A DNA stretch of 7,369 nucleotides from Candidatus Taylorbacteria bacterium RIFCSPHIGHO2_02_FULL_46_13 (GCA_001821015.1 MHRQ01000029.1:1-7369); one strand, 5' to 3'; counted from the stretch's first letter, positions 1-5,719 are shown. Made by a program: numbers and translations. Notes: generated from the letters alone by a model not told the origin.

Positions 1-74
1 CCCCATCAACAGACGAGTCAAACAGCAACACTCTTAGATTCTAGGCTTTTTACGCGAAAAGTATCCGCCACTCC

Positions 75-103
75 ATAGGCACGTTTTCAGGCCTATTTTT
101 TTT
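75..103 (+). terminator. Intrinsic terminator of an upstream, off-window gene
   Basis: ATAGGC (75-80) pairs perfectly with GCCTAT (91-96) around a 10-nt loop, and a run of eight T follows (96-103). The stem is short but the T-run is strong. It probably ends transcription entering from the left edge of the window. Confidence 0.7.
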
Positions 104-121
104 ATTCAGTTAATGAATGTC

Positions 122-139
122 GTTAACATAGTTAACATA
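122..139. repeat. Tandem 9-bp direct repeat GTTAACATA x2
   Basis: Two adjacent exact copies of GTTAACATA (122-130 and 131-139). Each contains GTTAAC, a 6-bp palindrome. It could be a binding site for a dimeric regulator, but it lies about 250 nt before the next gene and no role is shown. Confidence 0.4.
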
Positions 140-383
140 CTGGGGAGTGTGGTGTAGGGAGTGGTTCTATTCAAAGTGGTAGAAATACCAACCGAGGGTG
201 TAAACTACCCACACAAATGATTCTAGTGACCCTCAACCATTACCACGATTGAACGATCTTAAGGTTTGAACATGCATCCGGTACCAACAAATAGGTTCTA
301 ACGTCATTCATCAATCTCCACAGTCTAAAACAGCACTAATTCATTGGGGTGTTTTTGGTACAAATGAGGAGAAATAGAACTGA

Positions 384-392
384 TGGTATACT
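384..392 (+). promoter_or_regulatory. Extended -10 promoter of the 399 gene, leaderless type
   Basis: TGG followed by TATACT (387-392) is an extended -10 element. No good -35 is seen at 16-18 bp, which extended -10 promoters tolerate. Only 6 nt separate the -10 from the ATG at 399, so the transcript should begin at or next to the start codon. Confidence 0.6.
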
Positions 393-398
393 TTTAAC

Positions 399-1064
399 AT
401 GAAATTCATAAGAATACTTCTACTTGTTTTAATTATAATCGGTATTGGTCTTTTAGTAACACAGAAAAACTGGGTACCGAAATTAGTTGATGTAATTTTA
501 CAACAAGAGGGGCTACCGCCAATGAACGAGACAGACGACTCCTTCACTAATCCAATCCCCACGGATTGGAAAACTTTCTCAAATACAAAAGGTGGTTACA
601 GTGTTTCCTACCCCCCTCGATATGTACCAGAATCGCTTTTAGTTCAAGAAAAAACAGCCTCTACAGCAGACGACGTTGTACTTTTAATCCCCGATATTGA
701 TGGATCGGCGTTAGCTCATATCTTATTGAGACCTGAAATAAACACCGAAACCACCGAAAAGATGTCCGAGGAAAGGCTGATCGGTTTTCTCAGCACCTAT
801 TGGGATTATGAGAAGTCAGTAGCCGAGAAGAGAAAAAGTGAAAACCCCGAGAGCTACGCGTTCTCAATTACCGATATAAAACTGAAAATCCTAAATGGTC
901 TACAGGCAGGTGAATTTATTATCAGCGAAAAAGGGGCTCATGAAGTAATGACACGCCACATATTCTTGCCTGTCCCCAGCAAGCCAACCTATGTGTGGAT
1001 ACAAACGTATCAAAATGACAGAGAGACAGACCTCTTCTTATCCTCATTTAAGTTTATTGAGTAA
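399..1064 (+). CDS. Exported or membrane-anchored protein of unknown function
   Basis: 221 residues. The N-terminus is a single hydrophobic segment (about residues 5-21, after MKFIR) that acts as signal peptide or membrane anchor. There is no lipobox Cys. The rest is hydrophilic and would lie outside the cytoplasm. Around residues 56-75 the sequence has a W..FSN..GGYSVSYPP pattern, which resembles the start of small PsbP-like domains common in exported proteins of Patescibacteria; this likeness is weak. No catalytic motif is visible, so no function is assigned. The ATG at 399 is chosen because an extended -10 lies 6 nt upstream and no Shine-Dalgarno is present. The gene is more AT-rich than those downstream. 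A terminator follows at 1106-1138, so it is monocistronic. Confidence 0.8.
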   Translation: MKFIRILLLVLIIIGIGLLVTQKNWVPKLVDVILQQEGLPPMNETDDSFTNPIPTDWKTFSNTKGGYSVSYPPRYVPESLLVQEKTASTADDVVLLIPDIDGSALAHILLRPEINTETTEKMSEERLIGFLSTYWDYEKSVAEKRKSENPESYAFSITDIKLKILNGLQAGEFIISEKGAHEVMTRHIFLPVPSKPTYVWIQTYQNDRETDLFLSSFKFIE

Positions 1065-1105
1065 AACAAGCTCTAACACCCTCCAGGAATCCCCAAAGAA
1101 ACAAA

Positions 1106-1138
1106 TGCCCGCTTACTTTTTTAGGCGGGCAATTTTTG
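1106..1138 (+). terminator. Intrinsic terminator after the 399 gene
   Basis: GCCCGC (1107-1112) pairs with GCGGGC (1125-1130); T1106-A1131 can extend the stem outward and weaker pairs extend it inward. The loop is T-rich, and AA plus five T follow (1133-1137). It lies 42 nt after the stop codon. Confidence 0.85.
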
Positions 1139-1189
1139 TTATTGGAGATGAGAAAACAACCCCTTTCGCTCGCACACAGACATGCGTGA

Positions 1190-1195
1190 TATAAT
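1190..1195 (+). promoter_or_regulatory. Consensus -10 of the vanY-like gene, leaderless type
   Basis: A perfect TATAAT sits exactly 7 nt before the ATG at 1203, which places the transcription start on the start codon. The -35 region (about 1165-1172) is poor. This element decides the start: the in-frame ATG at 1182 is upstream of the -10 and would not be in the transcript. Confidence 0.7.
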
Positions 1196-1202
1196 TGAAC
1201 GT

Positions 1203-2135
1203 ATGAAGCACCACGACATCAAAAGACACCTGCCGAATATCATCCCCGCCGGTATTGTCTTGGTTGTACTCGGCGGTTTCATTATCTATGGATTTTTTAG
1301 AATCTCTTCACTGACGGAACAGGCGGAAATTCTTACCAGAGAGTTAGCGTCTACAACTGCGGCGCTGTCACGGAACACGAACGAGCTTTCTGGCAATCTT
1401 GCGGAATTACGCGTACAGACTATTGGAATTTCAAATACCCTGTCCAGCACCCAGCAAAATGTGGAGTCTGTAAAAACGCAAGTCGGTGGTGTTGAACAGA
1501 CTGTCGGCACTATTACTGGCACCGTCAACACCCTGCAAAAACTTTCGCAAACCGATCCGGAGATGCTAAAAAAATATTCCAAGGTCTTCTTTCTGAACGA
1601 AAATTATGTACCCGCGCACCTGACCGACATACCGCAAGCGTATACGTACAGCAACACGCGAAGCGAACGATTTATGACTGAAGCCGAGCCACACCTCCAA
1701 GCACTTTTTGACAGCGCCAAATCAGCAGGAATAAATCTTTATGTGAAATCCGCGTACCGGTCTTTTGCCGAACAGCAAACACTCAAATCCGAGTACACGA
1801 TCGTGTACGGTGCCGGCACCTCAAATTCATTTTCTGCCGATCAAGGTTATTCGGAACACCAACTCGGAACGACGCTAGATTTTATCACCAGCGGACTTGG
1901 CGGGAATCTTGACGGTTTTGACGGCACACAAGCCTATCAGTGGCTACTTGCCAATGCCCACCGATTCGGTTTTGAGTTATCATACCCGAAGGGAAACGCC
2001 TACTACACGTATGAGCCATGGCACTGGCGCTTCGTAGGGGTAAAGCTTGCCACCTACTTGCATGACAACAAACTGAATTTCTACGATATGGACCAGCGCG
2101 ATATTGATACCTATCTCGCTAATACTTTTGATTGA
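1203..2135 (+). CDS. Membrane-anchored D-alanyl-D-alanine carboxypeptidase, VanY type (peptidase M15B)
   Basis: 310 residues. A zinc enzyme of this family removes the terminal D-Ala from peptidoglycan stem peptides outside the membrane. Order: short basic N-terminus, one membrane segment (about 13-32), a Ser/Thr/Gln-rich coiled-coil stalk (about 36-117), then the M15 domain (about 130-300). Visible motifs: SAYRS (183-187) followed by Gln 191, the zinc site SEHQLGTTLD with His219 and Asp226, and EPWHWRF with the catalytic Glu271 and zinc ligand His274. All the key residues are present, so it should be active. The start at 1203 is chosen from the TATAAT 7 nt upstream; an in-frame ATG at 1182 would add seven residues. 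It ends with TGA. The stalk would hold the enzyme away from the membrane, near the wall. It has its own promoter and is followed by the M14 pair, which probably acts on the same substrate. Confidence 0.92.
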   Translation: MKHHDIKRHLPNIIPAGIVLVVLGGFIIYGFFRISSLTEQAEILTRELASTTAALSRNTNELSGNLAELRVQTIGISNTLSSTQQNVESVKTQVGGVEQTVGTITGTVNTLQKLSQTDPEMLKKYSKVFFLNENYVPAHLTDIPQAYTYSNTRSERFMTEAEPHLQALFDSAKSAGINLYVKSAYRSFAEQQTLKSEYTIVYGAGTSNSFSADQGYSEHQLGTTLDFITSGLGGNLDGFDGTQAYQWLLANAHRFGFELSYPKGNAYYTYEPWHWRFVGVKLATYLHDNKLNFYDMDQRDIDTYLANTFD

Positions 2136-2149
2136 AACACAACCGCAAA

Positions 2150-2165
2150 AGGTAGGCTACTACCT
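2150..2165 (+). other. Small perfect hairpin after the vanY-like gene
   Basis: AGGTAG (2150-2155) pairs with CTACCT (2160-2165) around the loop GCTA. It lies 14 nt after the stop codon. No T-run follows, so it is not a standard terminator; it may protect the 3' end or be a weak pause site. Confidence 0.4.
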
Positions 2166-2204
2166 CACTTTACGCAATCAAGGAAAAACCCACCACCAGA
2201 CCCC

Positions 2205-2231
2205 TTGCAATTTTGGTAATTGTGCTAAAAT
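2205..2231 (+). promoter_or_regulatory. Extended -10 promoter of the M14 pair, leaderless type
   Basis: TGC followed by TAAAAT (2226-2231) forms an extended -10. TTGCAA (2205-2210) could serve as -35 with a short 15-bp spacer. The ATG at 2240 lies 8 nt after the -10. No Shine-Dalgarno is present. Confidence 0.6.
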
Positions 2232-2239
2232 ATGACCCT

Positions 2240-3145
2240 ATGAAAAAAATCATTGTTATAGTGGTAGTTATTATTCTCGTTGCTGTCGGTTTCTATTTCT
2301 TGACCCGGAATTCTTCAAACACACCCGCAAACGATACTCAGACCACGACCACAGGAACAAGTAGTCAAAACGCGGACGCAACGCAAACACAAAAGAACGC
2401 ACCCCAAACCGTCATTGGCACATCTTCCGAGGGTCGCGACATCACCGCGTACCACTTCGGCACAGGTAACACGAACCTGCTGTTTGTCGGGGGTATTCAT
2501 GGCGGATACGAGTGGAATACGGCTCTCGTTGCCTATCAGCTCATAAATTACTTGAAAGAAAATCCTGACGCAGTTCCGGCGAATGTACGGGTAACGGTCA
2601 TTCCGGTTTTAAACCCAGACGGTCTGAACAAAGTCGTTGGTACCACCACGGGCAATTTCACGAAAGCGAATGTCTCAACCTTGCAAGACACGGTGATATC
2701 CGGCCGCTTTAACGGCAATACGGTAGATCTTAATAGAAACTTTGATTGCGACTGGCAATCCACCGGCACATGGCAGAATAAAACGGTGAGTGGCGGAAGC
2801 GCGGCATTTTCCGAGCTAGAGAGTCAAGCGATAAAAAATTATGTTGAAACAAACAAACCAACCGCGGTGGTTGTCTGGTACAGTGCCGCCGGCGGTGTCT
2901 ATTCGTCAAATTGTCACAATGGCGTTTCCGCAGAGACGACTGTCATCACGAAAAAATTTGCGGACGCTTCCGGCTATCCTGCTTACGAGAGTTTTGACTT
3001 CTACACGACAACCGGCGATATGACGAACTGGCTTGCTAAAGGCAACATCACCGCGATCAGCGTTCTTCTCACGAATCATACGGACACTGAATGGACTAAA
3101 AATCTCGCCGGTATTCAAGCTCTGCTTACATACTACAGAAAATAA
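2240..3145 (+). CDS. M14-like zinc carboxypeptidase paralog, probable pseudoenzyme
   Basis: 301 residues. An N-terminal anchor (about 4-20) is followed by a low-complexity Thr/Gln/Asn/Ser linker (about 24-57) and an M14-type domain. Family motifs seen: GGIHGGYEWN (His87, Glu91), NPDG, and VDLNRNFDC (Asn165, Arg166, Asn167). Two key residues are lost relative to the next gene. The third zinc ligand His in FWHS is Tyr214 here (VWYSAAGG), and the general-base Glu of VELK is Leu276 (SVLLT). Without both, normal hydrolysis is unlikely, so a binding or regulatory role is inferred. Cys170 and Cys225 are matched in the paralog and may form a disulfide outside the cell. ATG 2240 is preferred over an in-frame TTG at 2213 because the -10 lies between them. 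It is followed after 6 nt by its paralog, so the two form an operon. Confidence 0.85.
   Translation: MKKIIVIVVVIILVAVGFYFLTRNSSNTPANDTQTTTTGTSSQNADATQTQKNAPQTVIGTSSEGRDITAYHFGTGNTNLLFVGGIHGGYEWNTALVAYQLINYLKENPDAVPANVRVTVIPVLNPDGLNKVVGTTTGNFTKANVSTLQDTVISGRFNGNTVDLNRNFDCDWQSTGTWQNKTVSGGSAAFSELESQAIKNYVETNKPTAVVVWYSAAGGVYSSNCHNGVSAETTVITKKFADASGYPAYESFDFYTTTGDMTNWLAKGNITAISVLLTNHTDTEWTKNLAGIQALLTYYRK
2780..2816 (+). repeat. 37-bp identical tract shared by the two M14 paralogs, copy 1
   Basis: Every base is identical to 3665-3701. It encodes KTVSGGSAAFSE and includes all synonymous positions, although nearby conserved motifs such as VDLNRNFDC differ at several third positions between the genes. 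This suggests local gene conversion. Confidence 0.8.
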
Positions 3146-3151
3146 TACATA

Positions 3152-4048
3152 ATGCGACCTCACGTTACGAAGCCGCTTGCCGTAATCGTTCTTATCCTTA
3201 CGGCACTCGGCATCGGCGTATTCACGTTCGTCAGTTTGCGCAAAACGGCGCCGGAAATCCAGCCGGCTGTGGCAAAAGACCTTAGCCCCAAACACACGAT
3301 TATCGGCCAGTCAGTTCTAGGGCGAGACATTGGCGCCTACACCTACGGAAATGGAGCGACGCATCTAGTGTTTGTCGGCGGCATGCACGGCGGGTACGAG
3401 TGGAACAGCGTGCTCCTTGCGTATACGTTTATGGATTATCTTGACGCAAATCCCGATGCCATACCAGACAACTTAACGGTTACCGTGATTCCGTCCGTCA
3501 ACCCTGACGGAGTTTACAAGGTGGTTGGGAAATCGGGTCGCTTTACCTACGCGGATATTTCAACTAACCAACAAACGTTGGTATCAGGGCGTTTCAACGC
3601 GAACACTGTTGATCTCAATCGAAACTTTGACTGCAAATGGAAACCAGAGAGTATGTGGCAGACGAAAACGGTGAGTGGCGGAAGCGCGGCATTTTCCGAG
3701 CCGGAAACCAAAGCTATCCGGAATTTTATTTTAGAAAATAATCCACGTGCCGTTATCTTTTGGCATAGCCAGTCAAATGCCGTATACGCATCAGCGTGTC
3801 AGGATGGTATTCTCCCGGAAACGCTTGCCATTATGAATGCCTACTCAGACGCGTCAGGGTACCCCGCAGTCAAAACGTTTGATGCTTACGAGACTACCGG
3901 TGCTGCCGATGACTGGCTGGCCTCCGTGAACATTCCGTCAATCACCGTGGAGCTTAAAACCCACGACACTATTGAGTGGAACCAAAACCTCGCCGGCATC
4001 AAGGCTCTTTTTGGATACTATGGGTATGACAGAGGGGAAGCCCAGTGA
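3152..4048 (+). CDS. M14-like zinc carboxypeptidase, probably active, membrane-anchored
   Basis: 298 residues. One N-terminal membrane segment (about 9-28) is followed by an M14-type domain that would lie outside the membrane. Motifs: GGMHGGYEWN (His79, Glu83), NPDG, VDLNRNFDC (Asn156, Arg157, Asn158; substrate binding), FWHSQS (His205, third zinc ligand) and VELK (Glu267, general base). Both paralogs show His-x3-Glu where classical M14 enzymes show His-x2-Glu, so the first zinc site has one extra residue. M14 enzymes cut C-terminal or gamma-D-Glu/diaminopimelate bonds; beside a VanY enzyme, a peptidoglycan substrate is likely but not shown. Cys161 and Cys216 may form a disulfide. The gene starts 6 nt after its paralog with no Shine-Dalgarno, so coupled translation is likely. 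It ends with TGA, and no clear terminator follows. Confidence 0.88.
   Translation: MRPHVTKPLAVIVLILTALGIGVFTFVSLRKTAPEIQPAVAKDLSPKHTIIGQSVLGRDIGAYTYGNGATHLVFVGGMHGGYEWNSVLLAYTFMDYLDANPDAIPDNLTVTVIPSVNPDGVYKVVGKSGRFTYADISTNQQTLVSGRFNANTVDLNRNFDCKWKPESMWQTKTVSGGSAAFSEPETKAIRNFILENNPRAVIFWHSQSNAVYASACQDGILPETLAIMNAYSDASGYPAVKTFDAYETTGAADDWLASVNIPSITVELKTHDTIEWNQNLAGIKALFGYYGYDRGEAQ
3665..3701 (+). repeat. 37-bp identical tract shared by the two M14 paralogs, copy 2
   Basis: Exact match to 2780-2816. An 8-bp match (ATGGCAGA), separated by two mismatches, extends it on the left in both genes. Confidence 0.8.
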
Positions 4049-4102
4049 ACTTAGAGTATCCCATTCTTTCTCTCCTAGAAAACCCAGCCAGGTAAAGTAA
4101 TT

Positions 4103-4131
4103 TTGACGGTGCCTTTCCTTTCTGATAACCT
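4103..4131 (+). promoter_or_regulatory. Possible promoter of the Cys-rich small gene
   Basis: TTGACG (4103-4108) is a good -35. The -10 is unclear: GATAAC (4124-4129) has four consensus bases but a 15-bp spacer, and TAACCT (4126-4131) has a 17-bp spacer but fewer matches. Confidence 0.35.
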
Positions 4132-4156
4132 GCCCAAAGAAAACGAAAGGAGTATT

Positions 4157-4411
4157 ATGACTAAATTCTACGCCTGTGAAAAGGGCGATCATGTCTCTTG
4201 CATCGGCAAGGAACTGGGCGGCACTACGTGCAGCTGCCCGTGTCATCTGGAAGAAGAACAGGACATAGCGGAAAAACTCCCACCCCCTGCACCTACGCAA
4301 AGACCTCGGCGCAGATGGCATCGCCGGAAACGTACCTGGGAACCAAATAGACACGGCCTTGGCGAAAAACCAAGGCTTTTTTTATCCACTTCCTCTCATT
4401 GCTCTGTATAG
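4157..4411 (+). CDS. Small Cys-rich protein, possibly zinc-binding; 3' end doubtful
   Basis: 84 residues as the frame stands. The start is well supported: AAAGGAG ends 4 nt before ATG 4157. I do not recognise the family. The N-terminal third has Cys7, His12, Cys15, Cys25, Cys27, Cys29 and His30, with a CSCPCH cluster, which suggests a small metal site. An acidic patch (EEEQD), a Pro-rich piece and a very Arg-rich tail (RPRRRWHRRKR) follow. The frame passes through the strong terminator at 4356-4383 and stops only at 4409-4411, so most transcripts would lack a stop codon. In the -1 frame a TAG lies at 4348-4350, 5 nt before the hairpin, and that frame is open from 4180. A frameshift, perhaps near the C-run at about 4280-4290, would give a natural end and remove the odd Arg-rich tail. 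Confidence 0.55.
   Translation: MTKFYACEKGDHVSCIGKELGGTTCSCPCHLEEEQDIAEKLPPPAPTQRPRRRWHRRKRTWEPNRHGLGEKPRLFLSTSSHCSV
4356..4383 (+). terminator. Strong intrinsic terminator
   Basis: GCCTTGG (4356-4362) pairs perfectly with CCAAGGC (4370-4376) around the loop CGAAAAA, followed by seven T (4377-4383). It lies inside the open frame that starts at 4157. Confidence 0.9.
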
Positions 4412-4427
4412 GTCAACCTTCTACAAT
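4399..4427 (+). promoter_or_regulatory. Sigma-70-type promoter of the 4457 gene
   Basis: TTGCTC (4399-4404), a 17-bp spacer, then TACAAT (4422-4427). Transcription should start near 4434. This leaves a leader of about 23 nt that contains the Shine-Dalgarno AAAAGGA (4444-4450). Confidence 0.7.
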
Positions 4428-4456
4428 TAAGATGGAATTTAACAAAAGGACAGCCT

Positions 4457-4675
4457 ATGCTACCTAACATTCCAGCAACCCTTAACGTGGATGTAATTTT
4501 TCGCCTCCACGAATGGATGATTGACCACGACCCCTTACACAGTTACTACACGTGGTTGCGGTTCGGTGCTAATCACGAACCGACCCACGAAGAACGTTGC
4601 CAGCACTGGTTTGAGCGTGGTGCTGCTACGTTTGAACAAACGATCGTACAAATCGCCCACACACACGCTTCTTAA
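4457..4675 (+). CDS. Small His-rich hypothetical protein
   Basis: 72 residues, family not recognised. It is soluble-looking, with no signal peptide or membrane segment, and rich in His (eight) and aromatic residues (YYTW, HWF). The spacing does not form a metal motif I know. A helical fold is plausible for the first half (VDVIFRLHEWMIDH) and the last third. The start is supported by AAAAGGA 6 nt upstream and by a clear promoter; a strong terminator follows 16 nt after the stop. The gene is therefore a complete single-gene unit. An overlapping frame from about 4521 runs through the terminator and is not credible. Confidence 0.75.
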   Translation: MLPNIPATLNVDVIFRLHEWMIDHDPLHSYYTWLRFGANHEPTHEERCQHWFERGAATFEQTIVQIAHTHAS

Positions 4676-4691
4676 CATGAGCGCAACGTTC

Positions 4692-4721
4692 AGACACCTC
4701 TCGCAAGGGGTGTCTCTTTTT
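4692..4721 (+). terminator. Strong intrinsic terminator after the His-rich gene
   Basis: AGACACCTC (4692-4700) pairs with GGGGTGTCT (4707-4715), nine pairs with one G-T, around the loop TCGCAA. A C and five T follow (4717-4721). Confidence 0.9.
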
Positions 4722-4739
4722 GCCTCGCCTCTGGCATCC

Positions 4740-4768
4740 TTGACTGCAAATCAAAACGAGTTAAGGTG
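4740..4768 (+). promoter_or_regulatory. Possible promoter and SD of the 4778 gene
   Basis: TTGACT (4740-4745) is a good -35, and TAAGGT (4762-4767) at 16 bp is a weak -10. The same stretch contains AAGGTG (4763-4768), a Shine-Dalgarno-like sequence 9 nt before the ATG. The two readings conflict: if TAAGGT is the -10, the SD is not transcribed and the leader is only a few nt. Confidence 0.4.
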
Positions 4769-4777
4769 TGAAAAGAT

Positions 4778-5023
4778 ATGACAGAAACACAACAGTTCCC
4801 TCTTACCAGCGGGCCTCAGTCAGTGGAAGGGCTCAAACATAGAAACATCGCCAAATTTAAAAGCGGCGAGACGGAAATCCACTTCGTCTACACAGCCTAC
4901 GAAGTGCTTGAAAATGGAGATCTGGAACTCTTCGGAAGAACCAAGGTTCCCAGAGCAGGAGGCTCTTACGGACATATCATCTTCTCTCCCAAGACACAAT
5001 CAGGTTGGATTGAGTATGAGTAA
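4778..5023 (+). CDS. Small hypothetical protein, predicted beta-rich
   Basis: 81 residues, family not recognised. There is no signal peptide, membrane segment or Cys. From about residue 24 it alternates charged and hydrophobic/aromatic residues (KFKSGETEIHFVYTAYEV, then DLELFGRTKV, HIIFSP, SGWIEYE), as expected of a small beta-sheet domain. AAGGTG lies 9 nt upstream. A strong terminator follows 10 nt after the TAA stop. It stands alone between two terminators, like its small neighbours. It is read in the same direction as the PAP2 gene but does not share a transcript with it. Confidence 0.75.
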   Translation: MTETQQFPLTSGPQSVEGLKHRNIAKFKSGETEIHFVYTAYEVLENGDLELFGRTKVPRAGGSYGHIIFSPKTQSGWIEYE

Positions 5024-5033
5024 GCGGTAACGC

Positions 5034-5063
5034 AACCCTCCCCCACTTCGGCGGAGGGTTTTT
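5034..5063 (+). terminator. Strong intrinsic terminator overlapping the next promoter region
   Basis: AACCCTCC (5034-5041) pairs with GGAGGGTT (5053-5060); the run of five T is at 5059-5063. The -10 of the PAP2 gene begins only 5 nt later, so the -35 region of that promoter lies within this hairpin. Confidence 0.9.
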
Positions 5064-5067
5064 CTTG

Positions 5068-5073
5068 TATAAT
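5068..5073 (+). promoter_or_regulatory. Consensus -10 of the PAP2 gene, leaderless type
   Basis: A perfect TATAAT ends 7 nt before ATG 5081, the same spacing as for the vanY-like gene. There is no Shine-Dalgarno. The -35 is weak and falls in the terminator hairpin. Confidence 0.7.
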
Positions 5074-5080
5074 ACAGTCT

Positions 5081-5719
5081 ATGCAGACGACAACGGCGAA
5101 GCGACTCATATACGGTGGCCTACTCGGCATCATCGCCAGTGTACTTTTAGGACTATTCGTCATACATCCGGAAAATTTTCTCCAATCAATTGATCTCTCC
5201 CTCTATCAAACACTCTACCCTCCGTCTTCAACGAGCCTCATAACTCTGATGCTCTGTATCACCGCGTTTGGAAGTGCAACAGTTGTCACGGTATTATCGC
5301 TCATAGCTCTCGGGGTACTTTCCATCAGACGGTGGTGGTTTGAAGTGATTGTATGGGTGAGCGCACTCGGCGCAACTGAACTATTCACCTTTATCCTTAA
5401 AAACATCATTCTAAGAGCGCGCCCCCTTGTGCATTTAGTTGAGGCTAGCGGTGGTTCATACCCAAGCGGTCACGCGACATCTGCAACTGTCCTTTATATA
5501 CTCGTTTTTCTCTTTTTGGTACCATTATTGAGACACAAAACCGCACGTTCTCTGTGTAGCCTCTGTTGTTTCGTGCTCATAGCAACAGTGGCACTAAGCC
5601 GACTCATCCTCGGCGCGCACTGGCTCTCGGACATCGTCGGCAGCATGCTTTTGGCCGGCGGCACCACCCTGTTCTGTTATGGAATTGCTCAATTAATCAA
5701 ACAGAAAACAATCACCTAG
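5081..5719 (+). CDS. PAP2-family membrane phosphatase
   Basis: 212 residues. The family hydrolyses lipid phosphates or pyrophosphates; bacterial members often dephosphorylate undecaprenyl pyrophosphate on the outer face of the membrane. The three signature motifs are complete: K-x6-RP (Lys107, Arg114, Pro115), PSGH (128-131) and SR-x5-H-x3-D (Ser173, Arg174, His180, Asp184). His131 and His180 are the expected catalytic pair. About six membrane segments are seen (roughly 8-28, 52-80, 86-106, 134-150, 157-173, 186-205), the usual layout. The start is set by TATAAT 7 nt upstream. The exact substrate cannot be read from the sequence; lipid-carrier recycling would fit the nearby wall enzymes. No clear terminator follows before the next promoter. 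Confidence 0.9.
   Translation: MQTTTAKRLIYGGLLGIIASVLLGLFVIHPENFLQSIDLSLYQTLYPPSSTSLITLMLCITAFGSATVVTVLSLIALGVLSIRRWWFEVIVWVSALGATELFTFILKNIILRARPLVHLVEASGGSYPSGHATSATVLYILVFLFLVPLLRHKTARSLCSLCCFVLIATVALSRLILGAHWLSDIVGSMLLAGGTTLFCYGIAQLIKQKTIT

Larger units (their letters stand above)
1..398. other. Intergenic stretch without a convincing gene
   Basis: No frame here gives a convincing protein. The first about 75 nt may be the 3' end of a gene that starts outside the window: the three + frames stop at 76-78, 35-37 and 42-44, and none shows a recognisable motif. A terminator at 75-103 fits such a gene end. The remaining about 290 nt are AT-rich and hold a short tandem repeat (122-139), a weak long-range pairing (GAGGGT 194-199 with ACCCTC 229-234) and the promoter of the next gene. 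I see no tRNA, CRISPR or insertion-sequence signal. Confidence 0.5.

Noticed and set aside
194..234. GAGGGT/ACCCTC pairing as a structured RNA
   Set aside because: Six pairs across a 29-nt loop with no supporting stems is easily chance.
991..1194. 67-residue + strand frame after the 399 gene
   Set aside because: It overlaps the 399 gene, crosses the terminator at 1106-1138 and has no start signal.
2150..2165. Hairpin as an intrinsic terminator of the vanY-like gene
   Set aside because: No T-run follows, so the vanY-M14 boundary has no proven terminator; kept only as a hairpin.
2906..3295. 129-residue minus-strand frame across the M14 junction
   Set aside because: It is a shadow of two well supported + genes and has no family motif.
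3938..4354. 138-residue minus-strand frame
   Set aside because: It overlaps the M14 3' end and the Cys-rich gene, with no promoter or SD on that strand; the Cys-rich gene has a strong SD on the + strand.
4521..4781. 86-residue open frame overlapping the His-rich gene
   Set aside because: It has no Shine-Dalgarno, overlaps a better supported gene and runs through the terminator at 4692-4721.
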